Source: Chitinophaga sp. S165 (lineage in GTDB: Bacteria; Bacteroidota; Bacteroidia; Chitinophagales; Chitinophagaceae). Taken from it: a stretch of DNA of 64,000 nt. The notes beneath the pieces were generated by a model that ran no database searches, was not told the origin of the DNA, and was given only the letters and a program-made list of their open reading frames with translations. This document shows positions 25,232 to 33,881 of the stretch, one piece after another (the stretch's first letter is position 1; every line of letters begins with the position of its first letter). Location of the stretch: positions 602,390 to 666,389 of the forward strand of contig NZ_QGTG01000001.1 in assembly GCF_003182155.1 (NCBI RefSeq), read 5' to 3'. Both the position numbers and the translations under genes were made by a program.

Positions 25232-26929
25232 TCATTCCTTCACATACACTTCGATCGTCGCATTGGTCGGACGGCGGGGTGCAAGGAATTCATCTACCTT
25301 CCGGTAGTGCTTTTGTAGTTGATATCTAAGTGCAAACGGGAAAAAGTTGTTGTTACCCGGTGCGTATTCATACAACACCACGTCATAATGATGGTTCTGA
25401 ACTTTTTTTACAAAAGCGGCCAGCTGTTTATTGAACATACCTACTCCCAAATGATACCATAACGGGTAATCACTTCCTGTTTCAAGCTTGTAAGGCATGG
25501 CTTGCGCCAATGGGGTTAATTCAGTCATATTCAGCAACTTAAGCGCCTCTTTCTTTTCTTTTACAACAGGCAGTTCCATCACGCGGGCCATACCATGCAC
25601 TGTAGATGGCGGCATATAGATCTTATGGAAAGCCCAGAGATCAGAAAAGATCCATTGGTCCACCGGAACATCTGTAGTATCGTTATTGATCATGAAATTG
25701 TTACGGGACACAACGTTTTCTCCGGTAGGGCTGATCTGAGGATTGTACATCGCGTAAGCTGAACTGTCGCCTTTAACCGCATCGCTGTTGCCTGCTACTA
25801 CCTGCTCATGTGGTACAAGACGGGCTACGACCCTATCCAGGTATTTCCAGAAAGAACCTGACCACCAGAGTAATACCAGCGCTGCTGCGGCACCGAAAGA
25901 CGGCCAGCGTCCCATATCAAGTTTCAGCTGTTCCTGAAAACGGCTGGCGATGAACGCAAAGGCGAAACTATGGAAGAAGATATTGTTATCCGGAGGAGTA
26001 TAACTCGTTACCTGGAAGATGGCTGCTTCTGCCAGGATGCCCAGGGTGAGCAAGGCAAACAACACGGCAGGTCTGTCGTTCCAGAAACTTTTCCATTGGC
26101 GGAACGCGGGCACAAGACATAAGATCACCAGTAACAGGTACAATTTGATCCATTGTGAGAAACCCATTAATTCCGACAGGATATCATACAATGACAATCT
26201 CGAATTGTGCGGCGCTTGTCCGTGGTTAAACCAATAACCAAAACCGTAAGGCAGCAACGGTAAAATGATCGCCAGTGCAATGATGCCGTAGAAAGCGAGG
26301 TAAGCGATGAAATCAAGCCATTTCTTCCCCTGTAATGTATTGTAAGCCAGTAAAGCGAGTGAAAGCAGTAATGCCAGTCCGCCGCCATCCTGCTTCGTGA
26401 AAAAGGACAGGAATGTAAAAAAAGCAGACAGGAAAAGGAACAGGAAGCGGAGTTTTCCCTGTGGTCCCATCAGGTAACGGAACAGGAAAGCAAGCCCGAT
26501 CAGCTCATATACGATCACTGTCTGGTTATACCAGGGCCAGAAATTGAAAAACGAATACGACAATACGAACAACAATACGGCAAGTACCCGGATGGCTGCC
26601 TGTACGTTCAGGCTTTTCAGGATAGACCGGAAGGCAAGTCCTGCCAGGATATTCATGAAAACCTGGGCTTTCACGAGGGATATCAGCTGGGGACCAAATA
26701 ATTTGAAGAACAATGCAGGCATGAGCCAGAAGCCATAACCCAGCGGCAGACCAAAATCTTTATACGGCACCTGGCCCTGTGATATCCGGTAAGCGCCCTC
26801 CCACGATAGAAAGATATTTACCCTGTAGGGGAATGTCACAAACAAGGGGACCAGGGCAAAACCGATGATGATCAGCAGTTCTGCGATAAACGCACCTTTA
26901 CGGCTGAACGGAGCATAAGTTGACGGCAT
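25232..26929 (-). CDS. Polytopic membrane protein, putative GT-C-fold glycosyltransferase
   Basis: 565-aa inner-membrane protein with about 10-12 membrane segments over residues 15-370 and a soluble C-terminal domain of about 190 residues, the layout of GT-C glycosyltransferases that use polyprenyl-phosphate sugars. The first periplasmic loop has FLSWEGAYRISQGQVPYKDF, where GT-C enzymes carry acidic catalytic residues, and FFTKQDGGGLALLL is also typical. It is divergent from the arabinofuranosyl-donor cluster that begins about 150 nt away, so it is a natural candidate for the arabinofuranosyltransferase. Acceptor unknown. Family placement is by topology and motif only. Confidence 0.65.
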   Translation of the reverse strand: MPSTYAPFSRKGAFIAELLIIIGFALVPLFVTFPYRVNIFLSWEGAYRISQGQVPYKDFGLPLGYGFWLMPALFFKLFGPQLISLVKAQVFMNILAGLAFRSILKSLNVQAAIRVLAVLLFVLSYSFFNFWPWYNQTVIVYELIGLAFLFRYLMGPQGKLRFLFLFLSAFFTFLSFFTKQDGGGLALLLSLALLAYNTLQGKKWLDFIAYLAFYGIIALAIILPLLPYGFGYWFNHGQAPHNSRLSLYDILSELMGFSQWIKLYLLLVILCLVPAFRQWKSFWNDRPAVLFALLTLGILAEAAIFQVTSYTPPDNNIFFHSFAFAFIASRFQEQLKLDMGRWPSFGAAAALVLLWWSGSFWKYLDRVVARLVPHEQVVAGNSDAVKGDSSAYAMYNPQISPTGENVVSRNNFMINNDTTDVPVDQWIFSDLWAFHKIYMPPSTVHGMARVMELPVVKEKKEALKLLNMTELTPLAQAMPYKLETGSDYPLWYHLGVGMFNKQLAAFVKKVQNHHYDVVLYEYAPGNNNFFPFALRYQLQKHYRKVDEFLAPRRPTNATIEVYVKE

Positions 26930-26981
26930 AAACGGGGATAATAAATTGATGAAAACGAGTATAAATTAACATGAACGGCCT

Positions 26982-26989
26982 CAAAAATA
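26982..26989 (-). promoter_or_regulatory. Putative -7 element of the GT-C-like gene
   Basis: TATTTTTG on the minus strand, a full TAnnTTTG match, 53 nt before the start of the GT-C-like gene. Confidence 0.4.
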
Positions 26990-27074
26990 GTAGAATTTAC
27001 CCGAAAATAGCATAAATCGATATCGTTGTTCGGTAATCAGTCGTATCTTGTCGCCAACTTTAAGTTATATCCCC

Positions 27075-27962
27075 GTGCAATATTTAAAACTCTTAAGACC
27101 CTCCCATTGGGCAAAGAACCTGTTCTTATATATTCCCCTTTTCTTCGCGGGAGAGATATTCGACCTGCATAAGGTGGCGGAATTACTCGTCGGATTTTTT
27201 GCATTCAGCCTCACTGCCAGCAGTATCTATGTCATCAATGATTATAAAGATGTAGAAGCCGACAGGCTGCATCCGGTGAAGTGTAAACGCCCTATTGCAT
27301 CAGGCGCTGTTTCCAAACCGGCGGCGTTATTCTTCTTCGTGTTATGTCTGGCCATAGGTGGGGTACTTGCGTATTACGTTAAACCCAAGTTTGCGTTTGT
27401 TGTAGGCATTTATTTCATTATCAATCTATTATATTCTTTTGGTTTAAAGAACATTTCTATCCTGGACATCCTGATCCTCTCAGCGGGATTTGTATTAAGG
27501 GTAAAAGCAGGTGGGGTAGCCGCTACCGTAGCTGTATCGGAATGGTTGATGATCATGGTTTTCCTGCTGGCGTTGTTCATGGCTATCGCCAAACGCCGCG
27601 ATGATGTGCTGATCAAAACACAGTCGGGCCAGGACATGAGAAAAGCGGCCAAAGGATATAACATGGACTTTATGAACGTAATGCTTGCGCTTGTATCCGC
27701 TGTTATTATTGTGGCCTACCTGATGTATACCATGGCTCCGGAAACGATGGCACGCTTTGGTACTTACCGCCTTTATTATACATGTCTTTTTGTAATTGGT
27801 GGATTATTACGATATTTGCAAATAACATATGTGGAGAATAATACAGGTTCTCCAACCAAAATCCTATACAAAGACCGTTTCATTCAATTAACCATACTCC
27901 TGTGGGTGCTGAGTTTTTATGTGATTATTTATTTACCCACTAACAAAAGTTTTTTTGAGTAA
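27075..27962 (+). CDS. UbiA-family decaprenyl-phosphate phosphoribosyltransferase-like protein
   Basis: Inner-membrane UbiA-type prenyltransferase, predicted to transfer phosphoribose from PRPP to a polyprenyl phosphate (5-phosphoribosyl-1-polyprenyl phosphate synthase, Rv3806c type). Signature sites: NDYKDVEADRLHP (the metal-binding NDxxDxxxD motif in the mycobacterial form), KRPIASG, and a second conserved loop AKRRDDVL. Eight to nine membrane segments. The start is either this GTG (product begins VQYLKLLRPSHWAKN) or TTG at 27048; a -10-like TATCTTG at 27044 overlaps the latter. First of four tightly packed genes; its stop shares a base with the next start. Confidence 0.85.
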   Translation: MQYLKLLRPSHWAKNLFLYIPLFFAGEIFDLHKVAELLVGFFAFSLTASSIYVINDYKDVEADRLHPVKCKRPIASGAVSKPAALFFFVLCLAIGGVLAYYVKPKFAFVVGIYFIINLLYSFGLKNISILDILILSAGFVLRVKAGGVAATVAVSEWLMIMVFLLALFMAIAKRRDDVLIKTQSGQDMRKAAKGYNMDFMNVMLALVSAVIIVAYLMYTMAPETMARFGTYRLYYTCLFVIGGLLRYLQITYVENNTGSPTKILYKDRFIQLTILLWVLSFYVIIYLPTNKSFFE

Positions 27963-29293
27963 TGGAAAAACGGTTAGCAAACTGGGGGAATTACCCCGCA
28001 ATGTCCTGCGATGAAACAACATTTTCGCAGGAAGAACAGGTTCAGGATTTTATATCCACTCACTCTTCTGTTATCGCCCGCGGAAACGGTCGCTGTTATG
28101 GTGATGCTTCTCTGGCCCAACACAGCGTTTCCACCCTTAAATACGACAAGGTGCTGGCTTTTGATACCACCAATGGCGTCTTCGAATGCCAGTCCGGTAT
28201 CACACTCGATCAGATACTCGATATTATCGTTCCCCAGGGATGGTTCCTGCCGGTTACACCCGGCACGAAATTTATCACTGTCGGCGGTGCTGTAGCCTCT
28301 GATGTACATGGTAAGAACCACCACGTAGACGGCTCATTTTCAGGCCATATCATCGATATGGACGTGATCACCGGTAATAAAGAAACGATCACCTGTTCCG
28401 CCAGTATCCACCCCGACCTCTTCTGGGCTACCTGTGGTGGCATGGGGCTTACCGGTATCATTACCAGGGTTAGATTTGGCTTGAAGAAGATCAATACTGC
28501 TTACATCCGTCAAAAACAGATCAAGGCCCAGAACCTGGAAGACCTGATCCGTCTTTTTGAAGAATATAAGGATTATACTTATTCCATGGCCTGGATCGAT
28601 TGCCTGCAGAAGGGCGATAGTTTTGGCCGTGGTATCCTTATTGTTGGCGAACACGCTACCCCTGAAGAACTGAACGAGCAGCAACGGAAAGCGCCACTTC
28701 AACTGGCAGCAAAACGTAAACTGTCTGTCCCTTTCAATCTCCCTTCCTTTGTCCTCAATACGCTGACCGTCAAAGCATTCAACTGGCTTTATTATTTAAA
28801 GAATACCAAACGGGAGATCAATAACATTATCCCTTACGAACCTTTCTTTTATCCGCTGGACGCTATTCTGCACTGGAACCGCGGCTATGGTAAAGCAGGT
28901 TTTGTGCAATACCAGTTTGTACTGCCCCTGGAAAAGAAAGAAGGTCTGATTGCCATCCTGCAGAAGATCAGCGATGCCGGTCTGGGATCTTTCCTGGCAG
29001 TACTGAAGATCTTCGGTAAACAGGATAGCCTCATTTCATTCCCTATGGAGGGTTACACATTGGCGCTGGACTTCCCCGTTCGTAAAGGGCTCTTTGAATT
29101 TCTTGATAAGCTGGATGAGATTGTGCTGCAATACGGCGGGCGCCTCTACCTGTCGAAAGATGCCCGCATGAAACAGGAGGTTTTCTGGCAGAGTTATCCC
29201 AATGCGCAAAAATTTGCCGATATCATCAAAACATACAATGGTACTAAGCTGTTCCGTTCAGTACAGTCAGACAGATTACTGCTGACGGAATAA
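27962..29293 (+). CDS. DprE1-like FAD-dependent oxidase (polyprenylphosphoryl-ribose 2-epimerase subunit)
   Basis: 443-aa FAD-binding oxidase homologous to DprE1, which oxidises polyprenyl-phospho-ribose at C2 to the keto form. PCMH-type FAD domain: ARGNGRCYGDASLA, then VGGAVASDVHGKNHHVDGSF, matching the mycobacterial HGKNHH site. In the C-terminal substrate domain, FPMEGYTLALDFP aligns with the mycobacterial FPIPGWNICVDFP, so Ala368 stands where DprE1 has Cys387, the residue attacked by benzothiazinones. Lys399 in LSKDAR matches catalytic Lys418. Start ATG overlaps the previous stop. Confidence 0.88.
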   Translation: MEKRLANWGNYPAMSCDETTFSQEEQVQDFISTHSSVIARGNGRCYGDASLAQHSVSTLKYDKVLAFDTTNGVFECQSGITLDQILDIIVPQGWFLPVTPGTKFITVGGAVASDVHGKNHHVDGSFSGHIIDMDVITGNKETITCSASIHPDLFWATCGGMGLTGIITRVRFGLKKINTAYIRQKQIKAQNLEDLIRLFEEYKDYTYSMAWIDCLQKGDSFGRGILIVGEHATPEELNEQQRKAPLQLAAKRKLSVPFNLPSFVLNTLTVKAFNWLYYLKNTKREINNIIPYEPFFYPLDAILHWNRGYGKAGFVQYQFVLPLEKKEGLIAILQKISDAGLGSFLAVLKIFGKQDSLISFPMEGYTLALDFPVRKGLFEFLDKLDEIVLQYGGRLYLSKDARMKQEVFWQSYPNAQKFADIIKTYNGTKLFRSVQSDRLLLTE

Positions 29294-29327
29294 ACTTCTT
29301 CTACCTTAAATACCGACAATCAATTAT

Positions 29328-30059
29328 ATGCCTACTGTTCTTATTCTGGGAGCTGGGTCAGACATGGCTGTTGCCATTGCCCGTCAGTTTGCCAGTAACA
29401 AATTCGATATTCAACTCGCTGCGCGTAATGTAGCGTCCCTCTCCGCGCTGGAGCAGGACCTCCAAATCCGCTACGGGGTTACTGCCAGCTCTCATACCTT
29501 CGATGCAACTGATTTCACCGGTCACGCCGCTTTTTATACGGCCCTGCCCCAGCCTCCGGATGTTACTATTTCTGTATTCGGCTACCTGGGTTCGCAGGAA
29601 AGAGGCCAGTCTGACTGGAACGAAGCCGCCCGCATTCTTCATACAAACTATACCGGTGCCGTCTCTGTGCTGAATATCATTGCAGATGAATATGCTGCAC
29701 GCGGAGCAGGCACCATCGTCGGTATCAGCTCTGTAGCCGGCGAACGTGGCCGTCTGAGTAACTACCTTTATGGTAGCGCAAAGGCAGGTTTTACTGCTTA
29801 TCTCAGCGGGCTTCGTAATCGTCTTGCTCACAAGGGAGTACATGTGCTGACCGTCAAACCAGGCTTTGTATATACCCGCATGACGGAGAACATGAAAACA
29901 CCTGCCCCACTTACCGCCCAGCCGCAGGACGTTGCGAAGGATATTTACAATGCTGTGAAGGCGAAAAAGAATGTTATTTATACCAGGTGGTTCTGGCGAT
30001 ATATTATGCTCATTATCAAATCAATTCCTGAGGGCATCTTCAAAAAACTCAAATTATGA
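29328..30059 (+). CDS. DprE2-like SDR reductase
   Basis: 243-aa short-chain dehydrogenase, predicted partner of the preceding oxidase: it reduces the 2-keto intermediate with NADH to give polyprenyl-phospho-arabinose. Rossmann motif GAGSDMAVAIARQFA at the N-terminus, catalytic SSVAGERGRLSNYLYGSAKAG (Ser, Tyr and Lys of the SDR triad), and VLTVKPGFVYTRMT. The C-terminus (VIYTRWFWRYIMLIIKSIP) is hydrophobic and may sit on the membrane, as in DprE2. The stop overlaps the start of the next gene in ATGA, indicating translational coupling. Confidence 0.88.
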   Translation: MPTVLILGAGSDMAVAIARQFASNKFDIQLAARNVASLSALEQDLQIRYGVTASSHTFDATDFTGHAAFYTALPQPPDVTISVFGYLGSQERGQSDWNEAARILHTNYTGAVSVLNIIADEYAARGAGTIVGISSVAGERGRLSNYLYGSAKAGFTAYLSGLRNRLAHKGVHVLTVKPGFVYTRMTENMKTPAPLTAQPQDVAKDIYNAVKAKKNVIYTRWFWRYIMLIIKSIPEGIFKKLKL

Positions 30060-30646
30060 AGCCCGCGATCGCTTTTTTCGATTTTGATGGCACCATCACC
30101 CGGAGAGATACTTTGTTTGAGATCATCCGTTTTCAAAAGGGCGAGGGTGCATTGTATGCCGGTCTGGCTTTGCTGTCTCCCGCGCTGATCATGATGAAAG
30201 CAGGATTGATCTCCAAGCAGAAAGGTAAGGACCTCGTGCTGCAATACTTTTTCAGGAATACCCCTGTCGATGAGTTCCGTGACAAATGTGCCGCTTTCTG
30301 CCGTGACAAACTTCCTGGCCTGATCAGAGAAAATGCGCTAAAAGAGATCAACCAACATCTCTCGAAAGGACATCGCGTAGTGGTAGTCACTGCTTCCGCC
30401 CAGGAATGGGTAAAGCCCTGGTGCGATTGTCAGGGTATTGAATGTATCGGTACGCAACTCGAGGTCCGGAATGCGAAGGTTACGGGCCGCATCCACGGTG
30501 TGAATTGTAACGGTGAGGAGAAAGTTCGTCGTATCCGCCAGCAGTACGATCTGCCTGTATTTGGTGATATCTATGCCTATGGGGATACTGATGGCGACAG
30601 GCCCATGCTGCAGTTAGCCACCTTTGGTTTCTTCAGGAAGTTCTAA
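30056..30646 (+). CDS. HAD-IB family phosphatase, likely pathway phosphatase
   Basis: 196-aa phosphoserine-phosphatase-like hydrolase. HAD motif I is FFDFDGTITRRDT (nucleophile Asp in DFDGT), motif II VVVVTASAQEW, motif IV GDIYAYGDTDGDRPML. The cap is helical and short. Given its ATGA coupling to the DprE2-like gene and the UbiA-type gene upstream, it probably removes the 5-phosphate from phosphoribosyl-polyprenyl phosphate before the oxidase acts, the step done by an unrelated PAP2 protein in mycobacteria. That substrate assignment is inference from context. Confidence 0.85.
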   Translation: MKPAIAFFDFDGTITRRDTLFEIIRFQKGEGALYAGLALLSPALIMMKAGLISKQKGKDLVLQYFFRNTPVDEFRDKCAAFCRDKLPGLIRENALKEINQHLSKGHRVVVVTASAQEWVKPWCDCQGIECIGTQLEVRNAKVTGRIHGVNCNGEEKVRRIRQQYDLPVFGDIYAYGDTDGDRPMLQLATFGFFRKF

Positions 30647-30653
30647 AAACACT

Positions 30654-30696
30654 CAGGCCATCAATCATAGTCGTCTGGACTATAATTGATGGCCTG
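30654..30696. terminator. Strong hairpin between convergent genes
   Basis: CAGGCCATCAAT and ATAGTC pair with GACTAT and ATTGATGGCCTG, giving an 18-bp stem with a single mismatch around a 5-nt loop. It lies 8 nt after the HAD gene and 38 nt before the convergent desaturase stop. There is no strong T run, so termination may be bidirectional or factor-assisted. Confidence 0.6.
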
Positions 30697-30733
30697 GAAT
30701 GTATCTATCTATTTCTACTTACTATCTGTGTGA

Positions 30734-31504
30734 TCAGGCAGCCGCCTTCATCTTCACTACTTTCACTTTCGCAGTCTTCAACTTAATGATACCAACGAAG
30801 TTAAAGAATTTCATTACCGGATAAGTTGGGTCCAGTTCAAACCATTTCTTAGCGAAGTTAGGACTGTCTTTATACTTGTGGTGATTGTTCTGGAACAGTT
30901 CACCCAGCAGCAGAATACCCCATGGAGAAGTGTTCCTGGATTTATCACCGTTGTCAAAGCTCTTATAACCATATTTATGACCACACCAGTTCACTACAGC
31001 GCCCTGTACAGGTCCTACCAGGAAATGGATCGGCAATAACAGGAACCAATACCAGGCTGGTGCGAAAGCTACGTAGAAAGCTATATAAACCCCTGCCCAT
31101 GCCAGACGGGTAATGGTATGATCGCCAAAGCGGTCCATCGCATTCCATACCGGCAGCGGAGGATTGGTTGTAAATTTCTCATCCAACACCTTTTCACCAG
31201 TATAAATATCGTTGTACAGTTTACGGGTTTGCCACATCATGCTCCATACATCTTTAAAGAAGTGTGGAGAATGCGGATCGTCTTCGGTATCACTGAATTC
31301 ATGGTGCATGCGGTGCATAGCGCCATAAGCACGCGGAACTAAGTAAGAAGTTCCCTGGAAGAACCAGGTACAGAAGTAAAATACCCTTTCCCAACCTTTA
31401 CTGGTAGTATACATCTGGTGGGACGCATATCTGTGCAGGAAAAACGTGTGGAAGAATAAGGATAAGAACCAGTGTGAAAAAAAGAATATTAAAATCGCAG
31501 TCAT
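30734..31504 (-). CDS. Acyl-CoA/lipid fatty acid desaturase
   Basis: Integral membrane di-iron desaturase, 256 aa. Three His boxes are visible: HRYASH (about 24-29), HRMHH (about 64-68) and NNHHKY near 208, with four membrane helices around them. It introduces a double bond (probably delta-9) into acyl chains to keep membranes fluid. The C-terminus is Lys-rich (KVKVVKMKAAA). Single gene with its own promoter. Confidence 0.9.
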   Translation of the reverse strand: MTAILIFFFSHWFLSLFFHTFFLHRYASHQMYTTSKGWERVFYFCTWFFQGTSYLVPRAYGAMHRMHHEFSDTEDDPHSPHFFKDVWSMMWQTRKLYNDIYTGEKVLDEKFTTNPPLPVWNAMDRFGDHTITRLAWAGVYIAFYVAFAPAWYWFLLLPIHFLVGPVQGAVVNWCGHKYGYKSFDNGDKSRNTSPWGILLLGELFQNNHHKYKDSPNFAKKWFELDPTYPVMKFFNFVGIIKLKTAKVKVVKMKAAA

Positions 31505-31535
31505 TTTCTCTCTTTAAACGTAATTAATAAGTAGA

Positions 31536-31543
31536 CAAAGGTA
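31536..31543 (-). promoter_or_regulatory. -7 element of the desaturase gene
   Basis: TACCTTTG on the minus strand, a full match to TAnnTTTG, 31 nt before the ATG. Confidence 0.5.
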
Positions 31544-31698
31544 GCCTAAAATGAGCGGTAACCCTCATAAATAATTACGTATCAATCCCCGATACCCTTA
31601 ATCGAGTACCGAGATAGCCACTGGGGCTTGTTTAAGAAATGTTAAAATTATTTTAAGGTTCGGGATTTTGTCACCCAAACGTGGGATGAGTACGATCC

Positions 31699-31875
31699 TT
31701 ATTCCTTCGCATACCTGATAATCAATGCCGTAACCTGAAAACTGCTGCGTGCAGGTTTCTTCTCACCCGGTACAATTAATCTGAGCGGTCCCTTACCGTC
31801 CGGAAGAGGGCCATTTTCCAGGCCATCCGGGAATACGTTTCCTCCAGGATGGCTGTCATATTTAAGATCAATCAT
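31699..31875 (-). pseudogene. Remnant of a molybdopterin-binding oxidoreductase (C-terminal end)
   Basis: 58-aa ORF. Residues PLPDGKGPLRLIVPGEKKPA followed by RSSFQVTAL resemble the very C-terminus of oxidoreductase molybdopterin-binding (SUOX-like) domain proteins, where a PLP...GP...VVPGEK.PAR...QV pattern is typical. The large N-terminal part is absent, because upstream lies the SDR gene. Its ATG overlaps the SDR stop (ATGA), so it could still be translated. Either a gene remnant left by deletion or a small coupled ORF; the similarity is from memory of the family. Confidence 0.45.
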
Positions 31876-32891
31876 GTCAACCCTGTCAATTGCTCGCTCA
31901 ACTCCCACAAACGCTCTGCTGCCGCCGGATCTATAGCGTAAGGTAATACACCAAATGCCCTGGATGGGGTCCTGTCGAGAATTTCGTTATTTTTCTGTGC
32001 CTGCTCTTTTGTTGTTACTGGTGATATATCACAGTTTTCGCAATACACACCACCCATGCCATTCAGCTGTGGGCTTACGGCACACCAGATGCTTGTGGCG
32101 GCGCCCTGCTCTATGGTCTTCAGTTGTCTTGATGGATCAAGTATAGCCTTGCCGTCCTTATCGAATACGCCGGCCTTTTCGAGTTCGTCCATAGACATAT
32201 GCCGCTTAAGGTCAGTGTCTACTATACTTCCCGGATGTACCGCAAACGCACGGATACCGTCTTCCCGACCGCGCCTGTCCAGTTCTACAGCGAAAAGTAC
32301 ATTTGCTGTCTTTGACTGCCCGTAAGCCAGCCATCGGTCGTATGCCCGGTGTTGAAAATGGAGGTCGTCAAATATTACCGGCGAATATCGATGGCCCCAG
32401 GATGATAATGCTACTACCCTCGCCCCATTGGCACGGCGTAGTGCAGGCCACAACCGGACAACCAGTTGGAAGTGCCCCAGGTGATTAGTGGCGAATTGTG
32501 ATTCATACCCACGCGCATCAAGGGTAAACGGATTGGCCATGACACCTGCATTATTTATAATGAGATGTAACGGTTGTTCAGTAGCCAGAAATCTGTCAGC
32601 AAAAGCATTAATAGACACCGGATCTATCAGATCAAGCTGCGTGATCTGTACACCGTCGATTCCCTTTAAAGCAAGGGAGGCTTTCTCCAGATCCCGGGCA
32701 GGAACGATCACCGTGGCGCCGGCCGCACACAATACTTTTGTGGTTTCCAGACCAATACCGGCATAACCGCCTGTTACGATGGCTGTTTTGCCTGTCAGGT
32801 CAATGCCTTGTATTATTTCTGCTGCTGTAGATGCACCGTCAAATCCTGAATGAATGGGTTGTTGTAAAGTTGTCGTTATCTGTATGTCCAT
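31872..32891 (-). CDS. SDR family oxidoreductase
   Basis: Cytosolic short-chain dehydrogenase of about 339 aa, of the retinol-dehydrogenase-like (WW-domain oxidoreductase-like) subgroup. Rossmann motif IVTGGYAGIGLET, NNAGVMANP, catalytic Ser in ALSSWGHRYSP, and YGQSKTAN (Tyr and Lys of the triad). VHPGSIVDTDL follows. The ATG at 32891 gives the usual N-terminus (MDIQITT); an upstream ATG at 32924 is possible. The AraC-type regulator 77 nt upstream on the same strand probably controls it or shares its promoter. Substrate unknown. Confidence 0.88.
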   Translation of the reverse strand: MDIQITTTLQQPIHSGFDGASTAAEIIQGIDLTGKTAIVTGGYAGIGLETTKVLCAAGATVIVPARDLEKASLALKGIDGVQITQLDLIDPVSINAFADRFLATEQPLHLIINNAGVMANPFTLDARGYESQFATNHLGHFQLVVRLWPALRRANGARVVALSSWGHRYSPVIFDDLHFQHRAYDRWLAYGQSKTANVLFAVELDRRGREDGIRAFAVHPGSIVDTDLKRHMSMDELEKAGVFDKDGKAILDPSRQLKTIEQGAATSIWCAVSPQLNGMGGVYCENCDISPVTTKEQAQKNNEILDRTPSRAFGVLPYAIDPAAAERLWELSEQLTGLT

Positions 32892-32968
32892 AAACTGAAT
32901 TTTCTGATCCAAAGGTAGAACCATCAGCTACGGAAACTTTGTGTGCTTCAAACCAATATTTGTAAAAA

Positions 32969-33859
32969 TCAAACCTGCCGGAAAACAGAGGGGGATGCTT
33001 TTACCCGTTTCTTAAAGAAGTTATTGAAGTGCGCCTGATCTTCAAATCCCAGAGCATAACTGATCTCCGCGATATTGAGGCTGGTATGTTTTAACATAGC
33101 TTTAGCCTCGCCGGTCAGTCTTTCGAAAATATGTTCAGTAGTAGTTTTACCGGTCTCTGTTTTTATTGCCCTGTTAAGGTAATTAACATGAATGGAGAGC
33201 CTGTCAGCGAAGTCTTTAGGTGTGCGAAGCAACACACGGCCGGAAAATAATTCAACGGGGAATTGTCTGTCGAGTAATTCCAGGAAGACGGCAGTAACAC
33301 GTGCGGTGCCATTCGACTCCTTATGTGTATTCCTGAACGGAGCCAGTTTCATGGCATAGTAGATCAACTCAGTGATATAACTTCTGATCAGCTCAAACTT
33401 GTAGTCATACGTGCTGTTGAGTTCCCGGACGATCTTCTGAAACAGTACTTCTGTTTCTCTTAACTCCTCAGTACCAAGTATAAAAACCGGTTTAGCATCA
33501 GGCATGAAAAGCGGGATTTCGTCCAGTTTCAGGCGCAGGTTTTCCCTGAAGAATTCATCCTTGAATACGCAGGCATATCCGGAGATGTCTTCCCGGAAGT
33601 TATCAAACTTGTATGGCACCCTGGGATTGAAGAAAAGCAGCGTATCATTATTCAACGCAATACTCTGATCTCCAAAGTGTAAGGTTGCTGCGCCACGAAA
33701 TAACATGATCTTGTAGAAATCCCGACGGATATAGGCCGGGTATACCATGCCCGACTTCAGGCGTTCCTGTATACTGTATGCATTGAAAAGCGGCCCGGCG
33801 CGATATTCTCCGTCCTGGTTACATTCATGGGTCTCCCACGGTTGAATTGCCATTCCCAT
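32969..33859 (-). CDS. AraC family transcriptional regulator
   Basis: 296-aa regulator with an N-terminal cupin-like sensing domain (FYKIMLFRGAATLHFGDQSI, LLFFNPRVPYKFD) and a C-terminal AraC/XylS double helix-turn-helix (DFADRLSIHVNYLNRAIKTE, then LTGEAKAMLKHTSLNIAEI and ALGFEDQAHFNNFFKKR). Probably activates the SDR gene that follows on the same strand; ligand unknown. Starts at 33859 or the next ATG at 33853. Confidence 0.9.
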   Translation of the reverse strand: MGMAIQPWETHECNQDGEYRAGPLFNAYSIQERLKSGMVYPAYIRRDFYKIMLFRGAATLHFGDQSIALNNDTLLFFNPRVPYKFDNFREDISGYACVFKDEFFRENLRLKLDEIPLFMPDAKPVFILGTEELRETEVLFQKIVRELNSTYDYKFELIRSYITELIYYAMKLAPFRNTHKESNGTARVTAVFLELLDRQFPVELFSGRVLLRTPKDFADRLSIHVNYLNRAIKTETGKTTTEHIFERLTGEAKAMLKHTSLNIAEISYALGFEDQAHFNNFFKKRVKASPSVFRQV

Positions 33860-33881
33860 AACTCTTCCTTTTTTGCAAATA

